A stretch of DNA of 64,000 nt from assembly GCF_017114995.1 (NCBI RefSeq), contig NZ_JABXKL010000071.1, positions 159,147-223,146 on the forward strand, read 5' to 3'. The notes under the pieces were generated by a model. It was not told the DNA's origin. It searched no databases and saw nothing but the letters and a program-made list of their open reading frames with translations. Both the position numbers and the translations under genes were made by a program. Shown here piece after piece: positions 46,295-54,281 of the stretch; within the stretch, counting starts at the first letter, position 1; every line of letters begins with the position of its first letter. The stretch is from Nostoc sp. NMS9 (GTDB lineage: Bacteria > Cyanobacteriota > Cyanobacteriia > Cyanobacteriales > Nostocaceae).

Positions 46295-46657
46295 TTAGCG
46301 AATAAATTTATTAACAGTCTGGAGCAAGGTATTTTCATCTACAGGTTTGACTAAATAGCCATCGGCACCACTCATAGTGCCCCAAGTTTTATCAACATCT
46401 GTGTTTTTAGTTGAGCAAATCACTACCGGGATTGCTTTTGTTGTCGGATCGGCTTTCAACTTGCGGCAGAACTCAAATCCACTTTGGCCTGGCAAAATCA
46501 AATCCAGTAAGATCAAGTCAGGTTTTTGTTGTTTTAACCTGAGTTGAGCCTCTTCACCACTGCGAACTTCATAAACTGAATATCCTCCTTGCTCTAGGTA
46601 ACGTGTCATCTTTTCGGATTCTGTGAGACTATCTTCAACTAAAAGAACTTTTTTCAT
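46295..46657 (-). CDS. ptxB: CheY-like single-domain response regulator, ptxB-like
   Basis: A 120-aa receiver domain with all switch residues: acidic pair E8/D9 (VLLVEDS), phospho-Asp D52 (LILLDLILPGQSG), Thr/Ser region VVICSTKN and the Lys in YLVKPVDENT. No output domain, so it signals by protein contact, presumably to the pilus machinery that drives gliding (inference). AGGAAAAA precedes the ATG. Confidence 0.93.
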   Translation of the reverse strand: MKKVLLVEDSLTESEKMTRYLEQGGYSVYEVRSGEEAQLRLKQQKPDLILLDLILPGQSGFEFCRKLKADPTTKAIPVVICSTKNTDVDKTWGTMSGADGYLVKPVDENTLLQTVNKFIR

Positions 46658-46802
46658 TTTTTCCTAACTATTTAATTTAGAATTTGAAAAATGATTGCGA
46701 CAAATGAATTAACACCAACCCAGATGTAGAAAGCAATTTCCAATGCAAAATTTGTTTTGAAAATGGATGTAGGGGAGCCATCGACATGACTGTCGCTTCA
46801 AC

Positions 46803-48146
46803 CTAAACGCTTAAATACTTGTGAAGCACATTGAGTACTTTTTCTGCCTCTACGGGTTTACCCAAAAAGTCAGTTGCCCCGACTAATTTTGCTCTCATCC
46901 GATCTACTATGCCATCTTTCCCTGTTAAGATGACAACCGGCACATTTTTGAGACTTGGAGTTTTACGGATTTGAGAACAAATTTCATAGCCATTCACTTT
47001 TGGCATCAACAGATCCAAAAAAATGAAGTCGGGCTTGCTTTTAATTAGGTTTAAAATTGCCGTCAAGGACTCTTGAATGCCAACAAAGCGATAACCTTGA
47101 TGAATGAGAATTTCCTCCAAACTGCGACAGATCGTCGGACTATCATCCACACAGGCTACTAAAGGTCTTGAGACATCAATAATTGCTTTACTCGCCGCTG
47201 GGAGACCAACTTGTAAAATAGTCTTCTCTTCTGTCTTCAGTGAAGAATTGGAATTATTAACTGCACTGGACGGACTGACAATTTCTTTACCAGTCGCTGG
47301 GGAAGCAACTTTGTTAAAATTGGGCGCAACTTGTATAACAGTGTCCTCTTCTGTCTTTAGTGAAGAATTGGAATTATTAACTGTACTGGACGGGTTGCCA
47401 GTTTCTTGACTAATCCCAACCTTCCTGAGTCTTGGGGTGGGTGAAAAAGCGATCGCCCCTGCTTTTACCAATGGCATTAATAACCGAGTCAAAGCTAAGA
47501 CATCCCGACCGCTTTTTTGCCCTAGACCTCGTAAAGTTTTTGTTCCATCAACTAGAGAAATAATCTGTTTAGAGGATGCTTGTCTTTGGAGTAGCTCAAG
47601 TTGTTGAATGATCGGAAATAAATTGGGCGAGTAGCTTGCCAGTCCTGCATCTCGCCATTCTTGCCAAGCTTGTGTAGCCTGTTTCAAGACTTCCTCAGTT
47701 GGTATTACAGCTAGGAGAACCCCAGGAACTTCACCAACAACGGTAGTATGTGACAATTGCCCTGCTGGATTGTCACCATTTCTTTTGGCTTCAATGTACT
47801 GCATTATATCAAACAGGACTTCAGCTATTGAGCTTGTAATCAGGTTAACAAGTTGTTGTTGTTCGATTAATTTTTGTTCTCGCAACTTAGCAAGAATGCA
47901 ATACTCGCGATAATTTTCCTGGGGAGAGACAAGCCGCTCCAACTGTGTCACATCCAGATTAGAACAGTACCGCAACAAGTGTCGTCGCCATCGCTCATCG
48001 GCATTAGAACCGCCAGCCTGCCAAATTAATCGTCCTAAACGAAAATATAGCGTCCAAGTCGGCCCATCCCTTGCTTCAAGATTCAGCCTGCCTGTGAATA
48101 ATTTAGTTTGAAGTTGGTTGATCAATTGATTCACAATGGATCGCAC
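46803..48146 (-). CDS. ptxA: PatA-like response regulator (PATAN + REC), ptxA-like
   Basis: A 447-aa regulator. Residues about 1-240 form the PATAN domain (QLINQLQTKLFTGRLNLEAR, TLYFRLGRLIWQAGGSNADE), typical of cyanobacterial PatA-CheY proteins of taxis operons. A Ser/Asn-rich linker at about 255-320 contains a twice-repeated unit (VNNSNSSLKTEE). The C-terminal receiver has DD in VACVDDSP, phospho-Asp in FIFLDLLMPKVNG and Lys in FLGKPVEAE. The GTG at 48146 overlaps the AAGGAGG box itself, so the GTG at 48132-48134, 11 bases further on, may be the true start. First gene of the taxis cluster. Confidence 0.9.
   Translation of the reverse strand: MRSIVNQLINQLQTKLFTGRLNLEARDGPTWTLYFRLGRLIWQAGGSNADERWRRHLLRYCSNLDVTQLERLVSPQENYREYCILAKLREQKLIEQQQLVNLITSSIAEVLFDIMQYIEAKRNGDNPAGQLSHTTVVGEVPGVLLAVIPTEEVLKQATQAWQEWRDAGLASYSPNLFPIIQQLELLQRQASSKQIISLVDGTKTLRGLGQKSGRDVLALTRLLMPLVKAGAIAFSPTPRLRKVGISQETGNPSSTVNNSNSSLKTEEDTVIQVAPNFNKVASPATGKEIVSPSSAVNNSNSSLKTEEKTILQVGLPAASKAIIDVSRPLVACVDDSPTICRSLEEILIHQGYRFVGIQESLTAILNLIKSKPDFIFLDLLMPKVNGYEICSQIRKTPSLKNVPVVILTGKDGIVDRMRAKLVGATDFLGKPVEAEKVLNVLHKYLSV
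47215..47400. repeat. Direct repeat within the ptxA-like linker
   Basis: Two copies of an about 50-bp sequence (ctcttctgtctt(c/t)agtgaa followed by gaattggaattattaactg), one at about 47227-47275 and the other at about 47347-47395, differing in a few bases. They keep the reading frame and duplicate the linker motif. Confidence 0.7.
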
Positions 48147-48587
48147 CTCCTTATATATCTTGAGTTTTGCATTTATATTTAGAATTCCTCAAACAATCCA
48201 GCTTACTAACTTCATCGTGCGATTGCCAATAGCAAAGTTCAAAACCTTGATTGAGCTATCCCAGCTTGTTATATCCCTTTCCAATCTGGATATTTTTAAA
48301 GTTCAAAGCCGGAAGCTTGAACAAAGATTTAAGCTCTTTTTCTAATTATTAATAGGTTAACTAATTATTAATAGGTTAACTTGTTACCATGTTACATCTA
48401 CTGAGCAAATTGCTTGTATGGATGTAGTTGCAATACAGACCTGAAAAAGATGGAAATGTTGAATACTACAAAGCATAGACCAGCTTTAATGCTTATCGAT
48501 TTTGTACTCTGCTGCTTAAGGCGACAGACACAAGCGATCGCATTCTGCTAGTCTGCAAATACAAAAAATGAGCTTTAATTAAGTTTG
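48147..48587. promoter_or_regulatory. Region between gas-vesicle and taxis clusters with a 19-bp tandem repeat
   Basis: A 441-bp gap that should contain the promoter of the taxis cluster (minus strand) and the end of the gas-vesicle operon. A perfect tandem pair of a 19-mer (ctaattattaataggttaa) lies at 48342-48360 and 48361-48379, about 200 bases ahead of ptxA. No gene was found; a 69-codon frame on the + strand is not supported. Confidence 0.5.
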
Positions 48588-49286
48588 TCAAGAAATTGCT
48601 TGTTGCCGAATAAAGTATTGGCGATCGCGTTGTTCTAGTACCCCTTGCTTGATCAAGGAGCGTAGGATATCTATCGTTTGCACCCGGCTTAAGCCTATCA
48701 CCTCTTCAATTTCTATCAGAGTAGCTCCTTCAGCTTGCTGAATGTATTGCTGCACTTTAGATTTAACAGTATCTGCATTCAAGGCAGGCACTTTCTTAGT
48801 CATCGTATTGGCGGAAGGACGAAAACCATTGGCTTTAATTGCGGAACGGGATATTGACCATTTTGGAACTGTTACAACTAATTTCTCTTCTTTAACAGGA
48901 GTCGGAGAAACAGCTTGTTCATGACTGTAATCGTCCCAAACACTGTTATGTAAGATTGCCCGGAAATTTTGCAAGTTTTGGAATAATGCTTGAGCCTTTG
49001 CTGCCCGCTGTTGGCGGTATTCTTGCTGGCGTTGCCAGACATCTGTTTTTATTTGCAATATTTCCAATTGCCGCTCTACAATCTCTTGCTGAAATTGCTG
49101 CTGTTGTAACTTTCTGCTGTTGTCAAGGCTGGTAACAAAACTGCTCAATTCTTGATGAAGCATATCTGCTTGCAGCTGAAATTCTTGTTGAGTTAGCTGT
49201 TTCCACTGGTTAACTTGTTGACGGCGTTCAGCAGTTATTTGCAATCGCTGCGATCGCTCTTGTTCCCATAAATTCTTGAGAGCCAT
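48588..49286 (-). CDS. Coiled-coil protein with C-terminal winged helix, in the gvpC position
   Basis: A 232-aa protein. Residues about 5-115 are a long Gln/Leu/Arg-rich amphipathic helix (EQERSQRLQITAERRQQVNQ, QQQQFQQEIVERQLEILQIK, RAAKAQALFQNLQNFRAIL); the last part resembles GvpC repeat segments (QAKELLAFHQNLQ), but no regular 33-residue repeats are seen. A disordered linker follows, then a winged-helix-like domain at about 170-230 (KVQQYIQQAEGATLIEIEEV, IGLSRVQTIDILRSLIKQGV). The ATG follows AGGAGA. Directly downstream of gvpA, where gvpC normally lies, so a GvpC-like gas-vesicle shell role is inferred. The fused winged helix is unexpected for a shell protein. Confidence 0.75.
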   Translation of the reverse strand: MALKNLWEQERSQRLQITAERRQQVNQWKQLTQQEFQLQADMLHQELSSFVTSLDNSRKLQQQQFQQEIVERQLEILQIKTDVWQRQQEYRQQRAAKAQALFQNLQNFRAILHNSVWDDYSHEQAVSPTPVKEEKLVVTVPKWSISRSAIKANGFRPSANTMTKKVPALNADTVKSKVQQYIQQAEGATLIEIEEVIGLSRVQTIDILRSLIKQGVLEQRDRQYFIRQQAIS

Positions 49287-49361
49287 CAGCTGAAGTCTCC
49301 TATTTTGTTAACTAGAAATATTAAATAAGCTGTTACGCATTTAATTTGTACATTTACCTGA

Positions 49362-49405
49362 TGACTGATGACTGTTAACCGTTAACCGTCAACAGTCATC
49401 AGTCA
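49362..49405. promoter_or_regulatory. 15-bp stem hairpin between gvpA and the gvpC-position gene
   Basis: Perfect inverted repeat of 15 bp (tgactgatgactgtt / aacagtcatcagtca) with a 14-base loop containing a repeated gttaacc. On the transcript it lies about 80 bases past the gvpA stop. Such a hairpin could stabilise or end the abundant gvpA message. No T-run follows on the minus strand. Confidence 0.6.
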
Positions 49406-49484
49406 ACGACCATCAAGAGTGTTTATATACTTTAGACGCGCATCAGCTTAGGAGCCATGAAGACTCCCTTTTTCTAATGTGGTG

Positions 49485-49706
49485 TTAAGTAACAGATGGA
49501 ACAGCAGCCTGAGATGTTAAACCAACTGCCTCGGCATATCTTAAGTAAGTTTCAACTGAAGCAATAACAATCCGAGCTTCTATTGATAGCAGTTCAATAC
49601 CAACTAAAGAAACACGCACCCAAGCATCAACTACAATTCCTTTGTCCAAAATGCGGTCAATAACTTCAGCCAGACTTGAAGATGAGTTAACTTTTTCAAC
49701 AGCCAT
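49485..49706 (-). CDS. gvpA: Gas vesicle structural protein GvpA
   Basis: The main shell protein of gas vesicles, 73 aa. It begins MAVEKVNSSSSLAEVIDRIL and continues DKGIVVDAWVRVSLVGIELL and SIEARIVIASVETYLRYAEA. This is nearly the textbook cyanobacterial GvpA (71 aa), with a slightly different C-terminus (VGLTSQAAVPSVT). The strongly hydrophobic beta-turn-beta core assembles into ribs. In classic clusters gvpA comes first; here it is second to last in the minus-strand series, separated by a 240-bp A+T-rich leader from gvpL, so it likely has its own strong promoter. Confidence 0.98.
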   Translation of the reverse strand: MAVEKVNSSSSLAEVIDRILDKGIVVDAWVRVSLVGIELLSIEARIVIASVETYLRYAEAVGLTSQAAVPSVT

Positions 49707-49946
49707 TTTCTTTTTCTCTCACAACTCTAATTATTTATTTCATCTTGCTCTGATTGAGCAGTAGGTAAAACTTACACAATGTGTTTTATTCTTCCTGGGT
49801 TTAGTGTTCCCAAAAATATAAAATAAATACAAGAAAATAAAAAAATACTAAAAAGTTAACAATATTTTTTTTATAGAAAAATTAAAGAAAAAATCATCTC
49901 ATCTTTATTTTTTCTGGGAAAGTTTTAAATATTATTTTTTATGAAT

Positions 49947-50636
49947 TTATATGAGAGTATTTTTTAGAAAATGATAGGGTGGCAGAGGTTCGCTCAGTGC
50001 CAATTGCCAGTGCGAGCATTGTACCTGCCAGAGGGAAAACTGCTGCGTACTGAGCGTTGAATCGTTGCGCTGTGCCAAAAAGTGGATTTGCCGCATATCT
50101 TGCTGTCGAGTTTCACAGATAACATTTGTATATGTTTTGAGAATTAACTGGTTCAAGAGTTCCCACTGTTCGCATTGTTGTGCTTGAAATGCTTGCTGTG
50201 TTTGGTAGCGTTGTTTTTTAGCTAATAAATAGGCTTTTCCCCTGGCATCAATAGTTTCAGAATCGTCAAGTAAAGAACAGGGTGTCATTTTTACAGTGTA
50301 CTCAACTTTGTCTGCTAGCTGAGTTAGGGCTTCTAGATATTGCTCTTGCTGCTTTTCTAGATGATTCAGCAGTTTTTTTACAGAGGTAAAACCCCTCCCA
50401 AAGCGTAGGGGAAGAAGGGGAGTTTGTTGAAAAAGTTCTCGAATCACGCGATCGTGGTTTAATACAGCTTGAAGTAAACGCTCATCCGTTGCCTGTATTG
50501 CCTCCAGTGAGATTTCCGGCTCTATGATCGCGGCTAAACCAGAAGAGTACACGAGTTCAATATCCCTTTCCATCCCTAAGGGTAGAACCAGCGGTGATGC
50601 GGTCGGTACTAGAAGAGCATAAACGTATATTGACAT
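49947..50636 (-). CDS. gvpL: Gas vesicle protein GvpF/GvpL family (second copy)
   Basis: A 229-aa GvpF/L protein, an assembly factor found at growing vesicles. The start MSIYVYALL is followed by GLAAIIEPEISLEAIQATDE, the family motif LNHDRVIRELF and PLRFGRGF, then helical QYLEALTQLADKVEYTVKM. The C-terminal part is shorter than in GvpF of the same cluster. The length and position would also fit a GvpW-like protein; family assignment is firm, the letter is not. 62 bases downstream of the Cdc48-like gene. Confidence 0.85.
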   Translation of the reverse strand: MSIYVYALLVPTASPLVLPLGMERDIELVYSSGLAAIIEPEISLEAIQATDERLLQAVLNHDRVIRELFQQTPLLPLRFGRGFTSVKKLLNHLEKQQEQYLEALTQLADKVEYTVKMTPCSLLDDSETIDARGKAYLLAKKQRYQTQQAFQAQQCEQWELLNQLILKTYTNVICETRQQDMRQIHFLAQRNDSTLSTQQFSLWQVQCSHWQLALSEPLPPYHFLKNTLI

Positions 50637-50698
50637 AAGTAAAACGGCGTAAATATTTGTAGCTGGGATGAGGCAGGAGGCCTCCTGCCTTCTGCCCT

Positions 50699-52519
50699 CT
50701 ATTGAGATTGATGCTGATTAGCAAGCATTTGGTATGTAACTTGGAAATCATCATTTGTAATCTGAATCAAGCTGGAGTCACTCCCCTGGGCGCGGTATCG
50801 ACGAATTGCGCTTAAAGCAGCTTGATTGCTCAACAAAGCCAAGTCTGCCCCATTCCAACCCTCGGTAACTGTCGCCCAGGTTTCTAAATCGACATCAACC
50901 AGGGGACGATCTAGATTGTGAACTCCTAAAATCGCTAATCGGCTGGCTCGATCTGGTAGATCGATTTTTATTTGTAAGTCCAATCTTCCTGCTCTGAGCA
51001 AGGCAGGATCGAGCGTTTCTGGACGATTGGTTGCTCCTACTAACAGTACTTTCGGGCATTCATGCAACCCATCCAGTTCGGTGAGCAGTTGACCGACAAC
51101 GCGATCGCTAACTCCAGAATCACCACTGAATCGTCCGCGTGCTGGTGCCAGGGTATCAATTTCATCTATAAACACAACGCAAGGAGCTGCTTGCCGAGCT
51201 TTACGAAAGAGTTCTCTGACTGCCTGTTCTGCGGCACCTACCCATCGGCTTAATAATTCCGGGCCATTCACAGCAATAAAGTTGGCTTTAGCCTGAGAAG
51301 CGATCGCTTTTGCAAGTAAGGTTTTTCCCGTTCCCGGCGGCCCCCACAACAGAATTCCACGGGGAGGCTTGGCTTTGGTTTGCTCGTATAGTTCGGGATA
51401 GAGGAGTGCGCCCTCAACAGATTCTTGAAGTTTTTGTTTCACATCATCCAAACCACCAATGTCATCCCAACTGACACTTGGTATTTCAACTGCTACAGCC
51501 CTAAGAACTGAGGGTTTTATCTCCTTAATTGCTTCGAGAAAATCCTGCTGCATGATAGTCATGTTCTCAGGAACGGGACTATTGAGCGAGGGGACTTGAC
51601 GACGAAGGGCAATGTAGGCTGCTTTTTGACAAAGAGCTTTGATATCGGCACCAACAAAACCGACTGCCAAATCAACGATCGCTCCTAAATTAACCGAAGT
51701 CTCCAAGGGCATGGCACTTGTCAAAATCGTCAGAATTTCCAATCGTCCATTGCGATCGGGAACCCGAAACTGAACTTCGCGATCGAAGCGTCCTGGACGA
51801 CGAAGCGCCGGATCGAGATAATCAGGACGATTTGTTGCCGCTAATACAATTACGCCCTCGGTTTTGGCAAACCCATCCATTAACCCAAGCAACTGCGCCA
51901 CTAGTCTTTTTTCAACTTCACCTTCCACTTGGCTGCGATCTGGGGCAAGGCTGTCAATTTCGTCAATAAATATCAGGCAGGGAGCAGAACGAGTTGCTTT
52001 CTCAAAAATACTTCGCAAACGAGCTTCTGCTTCCCCGTAATACTTGCTCATCACCTCTGGACCATTGATGGCAATGTAGTTTAACTCTAACTCTTCTGCC
52101 AAAACACGGGCTGTTAAAGTTTTTCCCGTACCAGGTGGGCCAACGAGCAAAACCCCACGCGGAGGCTCTAACCCTAATTTCACCAATAAATCTGGACGTT
52201 TAAGTGGAATTTCAACTAACTCTCTGATTTCTTGGAGAACATCAGCCAAGCCCCCGACATCTTGCCAAGAAGTTTTTGAGTTCGTCCGAGCTGATGGGGG
52301 GGTGACATCAGCATCATCCATTGGTGTAGCTGCATCGGTGGAATTGGATCTGACTCGGCTGGAACTCCTTGTTCTCGGAATATTGCCTTGCCGGGGAATA
52401 CTACTGAGATTATGAGACCGAATTTGAATAGAAGTTTTTAACTCGCCTTTCTCTACTTTTTCTTCTAAAGCTTTGGCAATTTCTAATAGGTGTTCAAATC
52501 CTTTAAATATGTCGTCCAT
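50699..52519 (-). CDS. Double AAA+ ATPase, Cdc48/VCP-like, within the gas-vesicle cluster
   Basis: A 606-aa protein with two complete AAA modules. Module 1: Walker A GPPGTGKT at 127-134, Walker B LIFIDEID at 182-189, sensor/arginine-finger region ATNRPDYLDPALRRPGRFD. Module 2: GPPGTGKT at 393-400, VVFIDEIDTLAPARGRFSGD, then GATNRPETLDPALLRAGRLD. It has no Cdc48 N-domain. Instead a short helical N-terminus (MDDIFKGFEHLLEIAKALEE, then KVEKGEL) and a Ser/Arg-rich disordered linker lead to module 1. The helix resembles N-terminal motifs of some accessory gas-vesicle proteins (weak). Cdc48-type ATPases unfold or extract proteins. A role in handling Gvp subunits or dismantling vesicles is inferred from position between gvpF and gvpL. 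Confidence 0.92.
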   Translation of the reverse strand: MDDIFKGFEHLLEIAKALEEKVEKGELKTSIQIRSHNLSSIPRQGNIPRTRSSSRVRSNSTDAATPMDDADVTPPSARTNSKTSWQDVGGLADVLQEIRELVEIPLKRPDLLVKLGLEPPRGVLLVGPPGTGKTLTARVLAEELELNYIAINGPEVMSKYYGEAEARLRSIFEKATRSAPCLIFIDEIDSLAPDRSQVEGEVEKRLVAQLLGLMDGFAKTEGVIVLAATNRPDYLDPALRRPGRFDREVQFRVPDRNGRLEILTILTSAMPLETSVNLGAIVDLAVGFVGADIKALCQKAAYIALRRQVPSLNSPVPENMTIMQQDFLEAIKEIKPSVLRAVAVEIPSVSWDDIGGLDDVKQKLQESVEGALLYPELYEQTKAKPPRGILLWGPPGTGKTLLAKAIASQAKANFIAVNGPELLSRWVGAAEQAVRELFRKARQAAPCVVFIDEIDTLAPARGRFSGDSGVSDRVVGQLLTELDGLHECPKVLLVGATNRPETLDPALLRAGRLDLQIKIDLPDRASRLAILGVHNLDRPLVDVDLETWATVTEGWNGADLALLSNQAALSAIRRYRAQGSDSSLIQITNDDFQVTYQMLANQHQSQ

Positions 52520-52562
52520 TGATTTTACTTAAATAAAAGGGAGAGAAAAATTTTATTTTCAT

Positions 52563-52653
52563 AGGACTTACGCAAAATAATGAAAAAACGAACCGCCAAG
52601 GACGCCAAGGACGCAGAGAAATAAGAGTTTTAGAGAGTTATTGCGTAAGTCCT
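52563..52653. mobile_element. 91-bp inverted-repeat element inside the gvp cluster
   Basis: The left end aggacttacgcaa (52563-52575) is the exact inverse of the right end ttgcgtaagtcct (52641-52653), with further matching ataa inside. The core has the tandem gacgccaag/gacgccaag/gacgcagag, a common Nostoc interspersed repeat. No target duplication is evident. It lies upstream of the Cdc48-like gene start. Confidence 0.65.
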
Positions 52654-52726
52654 GTTCCAAAAAATTAAAAGTTTCAATATTTTTGATTCTCAATTTTTAT
52701 TGCTGTTCAACAGGGAGAGGAATTAA

Positions 52727-53476
52727 TCAGTTGGAAATGGTTAATCGAAGACGAGCAAAGTTATACGGGGCAGTGAAATTGTTGTAACGAATTCGCAAAC
52801 GGTTTTCAAATTGGCGATCGAGTGCTTCAACGTGTTCGCTAAATTGTGATTCTGCTTCCCAAGGAATTAGGTAGGCTGAATTGTAGATCATTGTGTCCAT
52901 TTGGGGAGTATTTTCTACCACTTCGATCGCAATGGAGTTGAGTGTGCCTTGAAATATATCTATGATGCCTTGCTTGCGATCGTTCATTCCCTGTTCGATG
53001 GTTTGCCCTATTTGGATTACCCGCTCCATACTCAGGGGTTGACCTACTAGTTTATCCCTTTCGGTTTTGAGATTTGGGTGTTCTGCCAATAGTCCCTGAA
53101 TTTCTGCCTCGGTATCCCAAAAAACTTTGACACTAACTTCTCGGCAACCCGATAACTTCGCAAGCAATTGCGTCAATTCTTCTTGATGAGGACGAATTAA
53201 TTGCTGTGAAACCGTTTCCCAGCTTGAAACCAAAAGTCCAAATTGCACGGGCAGTAAATAGCGATCGCCTGCTTGCATGATCTCCTCAAGGACTTTTTCA
53301 TGACTTAGCAGGTTACGACGGCTGGCCAAATAACGCTCTTGCTGTGCTTCCGAGTAGATTACTGCAAAATCATCCAAAATTTTAATTTGTACAGGTTGCC
53401 GATCTAAGCCCTGTAAATTTAAGTTTTGTGGAGCAGGCAAGGTCAAAATTCCATAAATGTAAAAGCCATAACTCAT
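52727..53476 (-). CDS. gvpF: Gas vesicle protein GvpF/GvpL family (GvpF-like)
   Basis: A 249-aa GvpF family protein that binds the GvpA surface early in assembly. Start MSYGFYIYGIL, the helix-loop LSHEKVLEEIMQAGDRYLLP and VQFGLLVSSWETV (the family P-x-x-FG motif), then helical GQPLSMERVIQIGQTIEQGM and the C-terminal NRLRIRYNNFTAPYNFARLR with the W/F-rich end. It follows gvpK at 36 bases. Together with the copy at 49947 it gives this cluster two GvpF/L proteins. Confidence 0.92.
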   Translation of the reverse strand: MSYGFYIYGILTLPAPQNLNLQGLDRQPVQIKILDDFAVIYSEAQQERYLASRRNLLSHEKVLEEIMQAGDRYLLPVQFGLLVSSWETVSQQLIRPHQEELTQLLAKLSGCREVSVKVFWDTEAEIQGLLAEHPNLKTERDKLVGQPLSMERVIQIGQTIEQGMNDRKQGIIDIFQGTLNSIAIEVVENTPQMDTMIYNSAYLIPWEAESQFSEHVEALDRQFENRLRIRYNNFTAPYNFARLRLTISN

Positions 53477-53512
53477 AAGAATGTCTTACCAAGAAGAATC
53501 TAGATAAAAAAA

Positions 53513-53947
53513 TTACAGGGGTTTAGAGGTGAGTACTAATCTCAACTTGGCATGAACTAAGCTTAACTGAGCTAGTCCTAAGTCCAAGTCACCTTCAACC
53601 ACAACACCCGTATTTAATAGGCGATCGAGGAGTTCTAGAATAGAGGGTTGACTAGAGGTTTCACCGGGGTAGTATCCTCCAGATTGGGGAAGTAAAGTTC
53701 CCATTTCACCCAAGTTAATATTTAGCTCGGCTGGGTCAATATCAAATATCTCGCAAAGTTTAACAACCTGTTGTTCAAGCTGTTGCAGGCTTTCGGCAGC
53801 TCGATCTAGCTCATAGTCGTTGAGGGTGCCAGCATCCATTCGCCGAATCACCTGAGCTTCGATGAGTTGGCGTATCAGCTCAACAACCGTCAGTAACAAT
53901 GGTGCTAAACCTGAATCGGAACCTTTTGATTTACTAATCGCCTGCAT
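53513..53947 (-). CDS. gvpK: Gas vesicle protein GvpK
   Basis: A 144-aa protein with the GvpK family core: LAPLLLTVVELIRQLIEAQV, IRRMDAGTLNDYELDRAAE and the helix SLQQLEQQVVKLCEIFDIDP, then LNINLGEMGTLLP. The C-terminal end contains a GvpA-like segment (LELLDRLLNTGVVVEGDLDL), which is longer than the minimal GvpK and looks like a second motif. Minor gas-vesicle assembly protein. Overlaps the end of gvpJ by 14 bases, so the two are translationally coupled. Confidence 0.93.
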   Translation of the reverse strand: MQAISKSKGSDSGLAPLLLTVVELIRQLIEAQVIRRMDAGTLNDYELDRAAESLQQLEQQVVKLCEIFDIDPAELNINLGEMGTLLPQSGGYYPGETSSQPSILELLDRLLNTGVVVEGDLDLGLAQLSLVHAKLRLVLTSKPL

Positions 53948-54281
53948 TCTGATGATTATTAGGATTGAGTACTTTGAGCGATTGCAGTTCTGTTTCTAGA
54001 CTGGCAAGACGCTCTTGAAGTTGTTGATTAGTTGCTAATAAGGTGCGAGTTTGACTATTAAGATAGGGGTCGCTCTCCCACCAGTTAATTCCAATCTCTT
54101 TGGCTTTATCAACAGAAGAAATCAACAAACGAATTCGGATGTTGAGCAATTCTGTGGAGCCTACGGAAATAGAAATATCTCCTGCTATAACAATGCCTTT
54201 ATCCAGAACCCGTTCTAGAATATCTGCCAAGCTAGAACCCTGAGTTGCTGTGATAACTCCTCGGTTAGTATTAGTACTCAT
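53934..54281 (-). CDS. gvpJ: Gas vesicle protein GvpJ (GvpA family)
   Basis: A 115-aa GvpA-like minor protein. The GvpA core SSLADILERVLDKGIVIAGD continues ISISVGSTELLNIRIRLLIS and the C-terminal extension has a coiled-coil heptad pattern (NQQLQERLASLETELQSLKV). Such paralogues are thought to start or cap the shell. Starts at ATG 54281 overlapping the gvpN stop (ATGA), and overlaps gvpK downstream. GvpM or GvpS are alternative names for closely related proteins; the gvpN-J-K order favours GvpJ. Confidence 0.92.
   Translation of the reverse strand: MSTNTNRGVITATQGSSLADILERVLDKGIVIAGDISISVGSTELLNIRIRLLISSVDKAKEIGINWWESDPYLNSQTRTLLATNQQLQERLASLETELQSLKVLNPNNHQNAGD

Noticed and set aside
48136..48345. 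69-codon + strand frame upstream of ptxA
   Set aside because: Overlaps the ptxA start region and promoter; no ribosome-binding site or family.
49362..49405. Hairpin repeats between gvpA and the next gene considered as a mobile element
   Set aside because: There are no target duplications, and the repeat is a single short palindrome better explained as an RNA hairpin.
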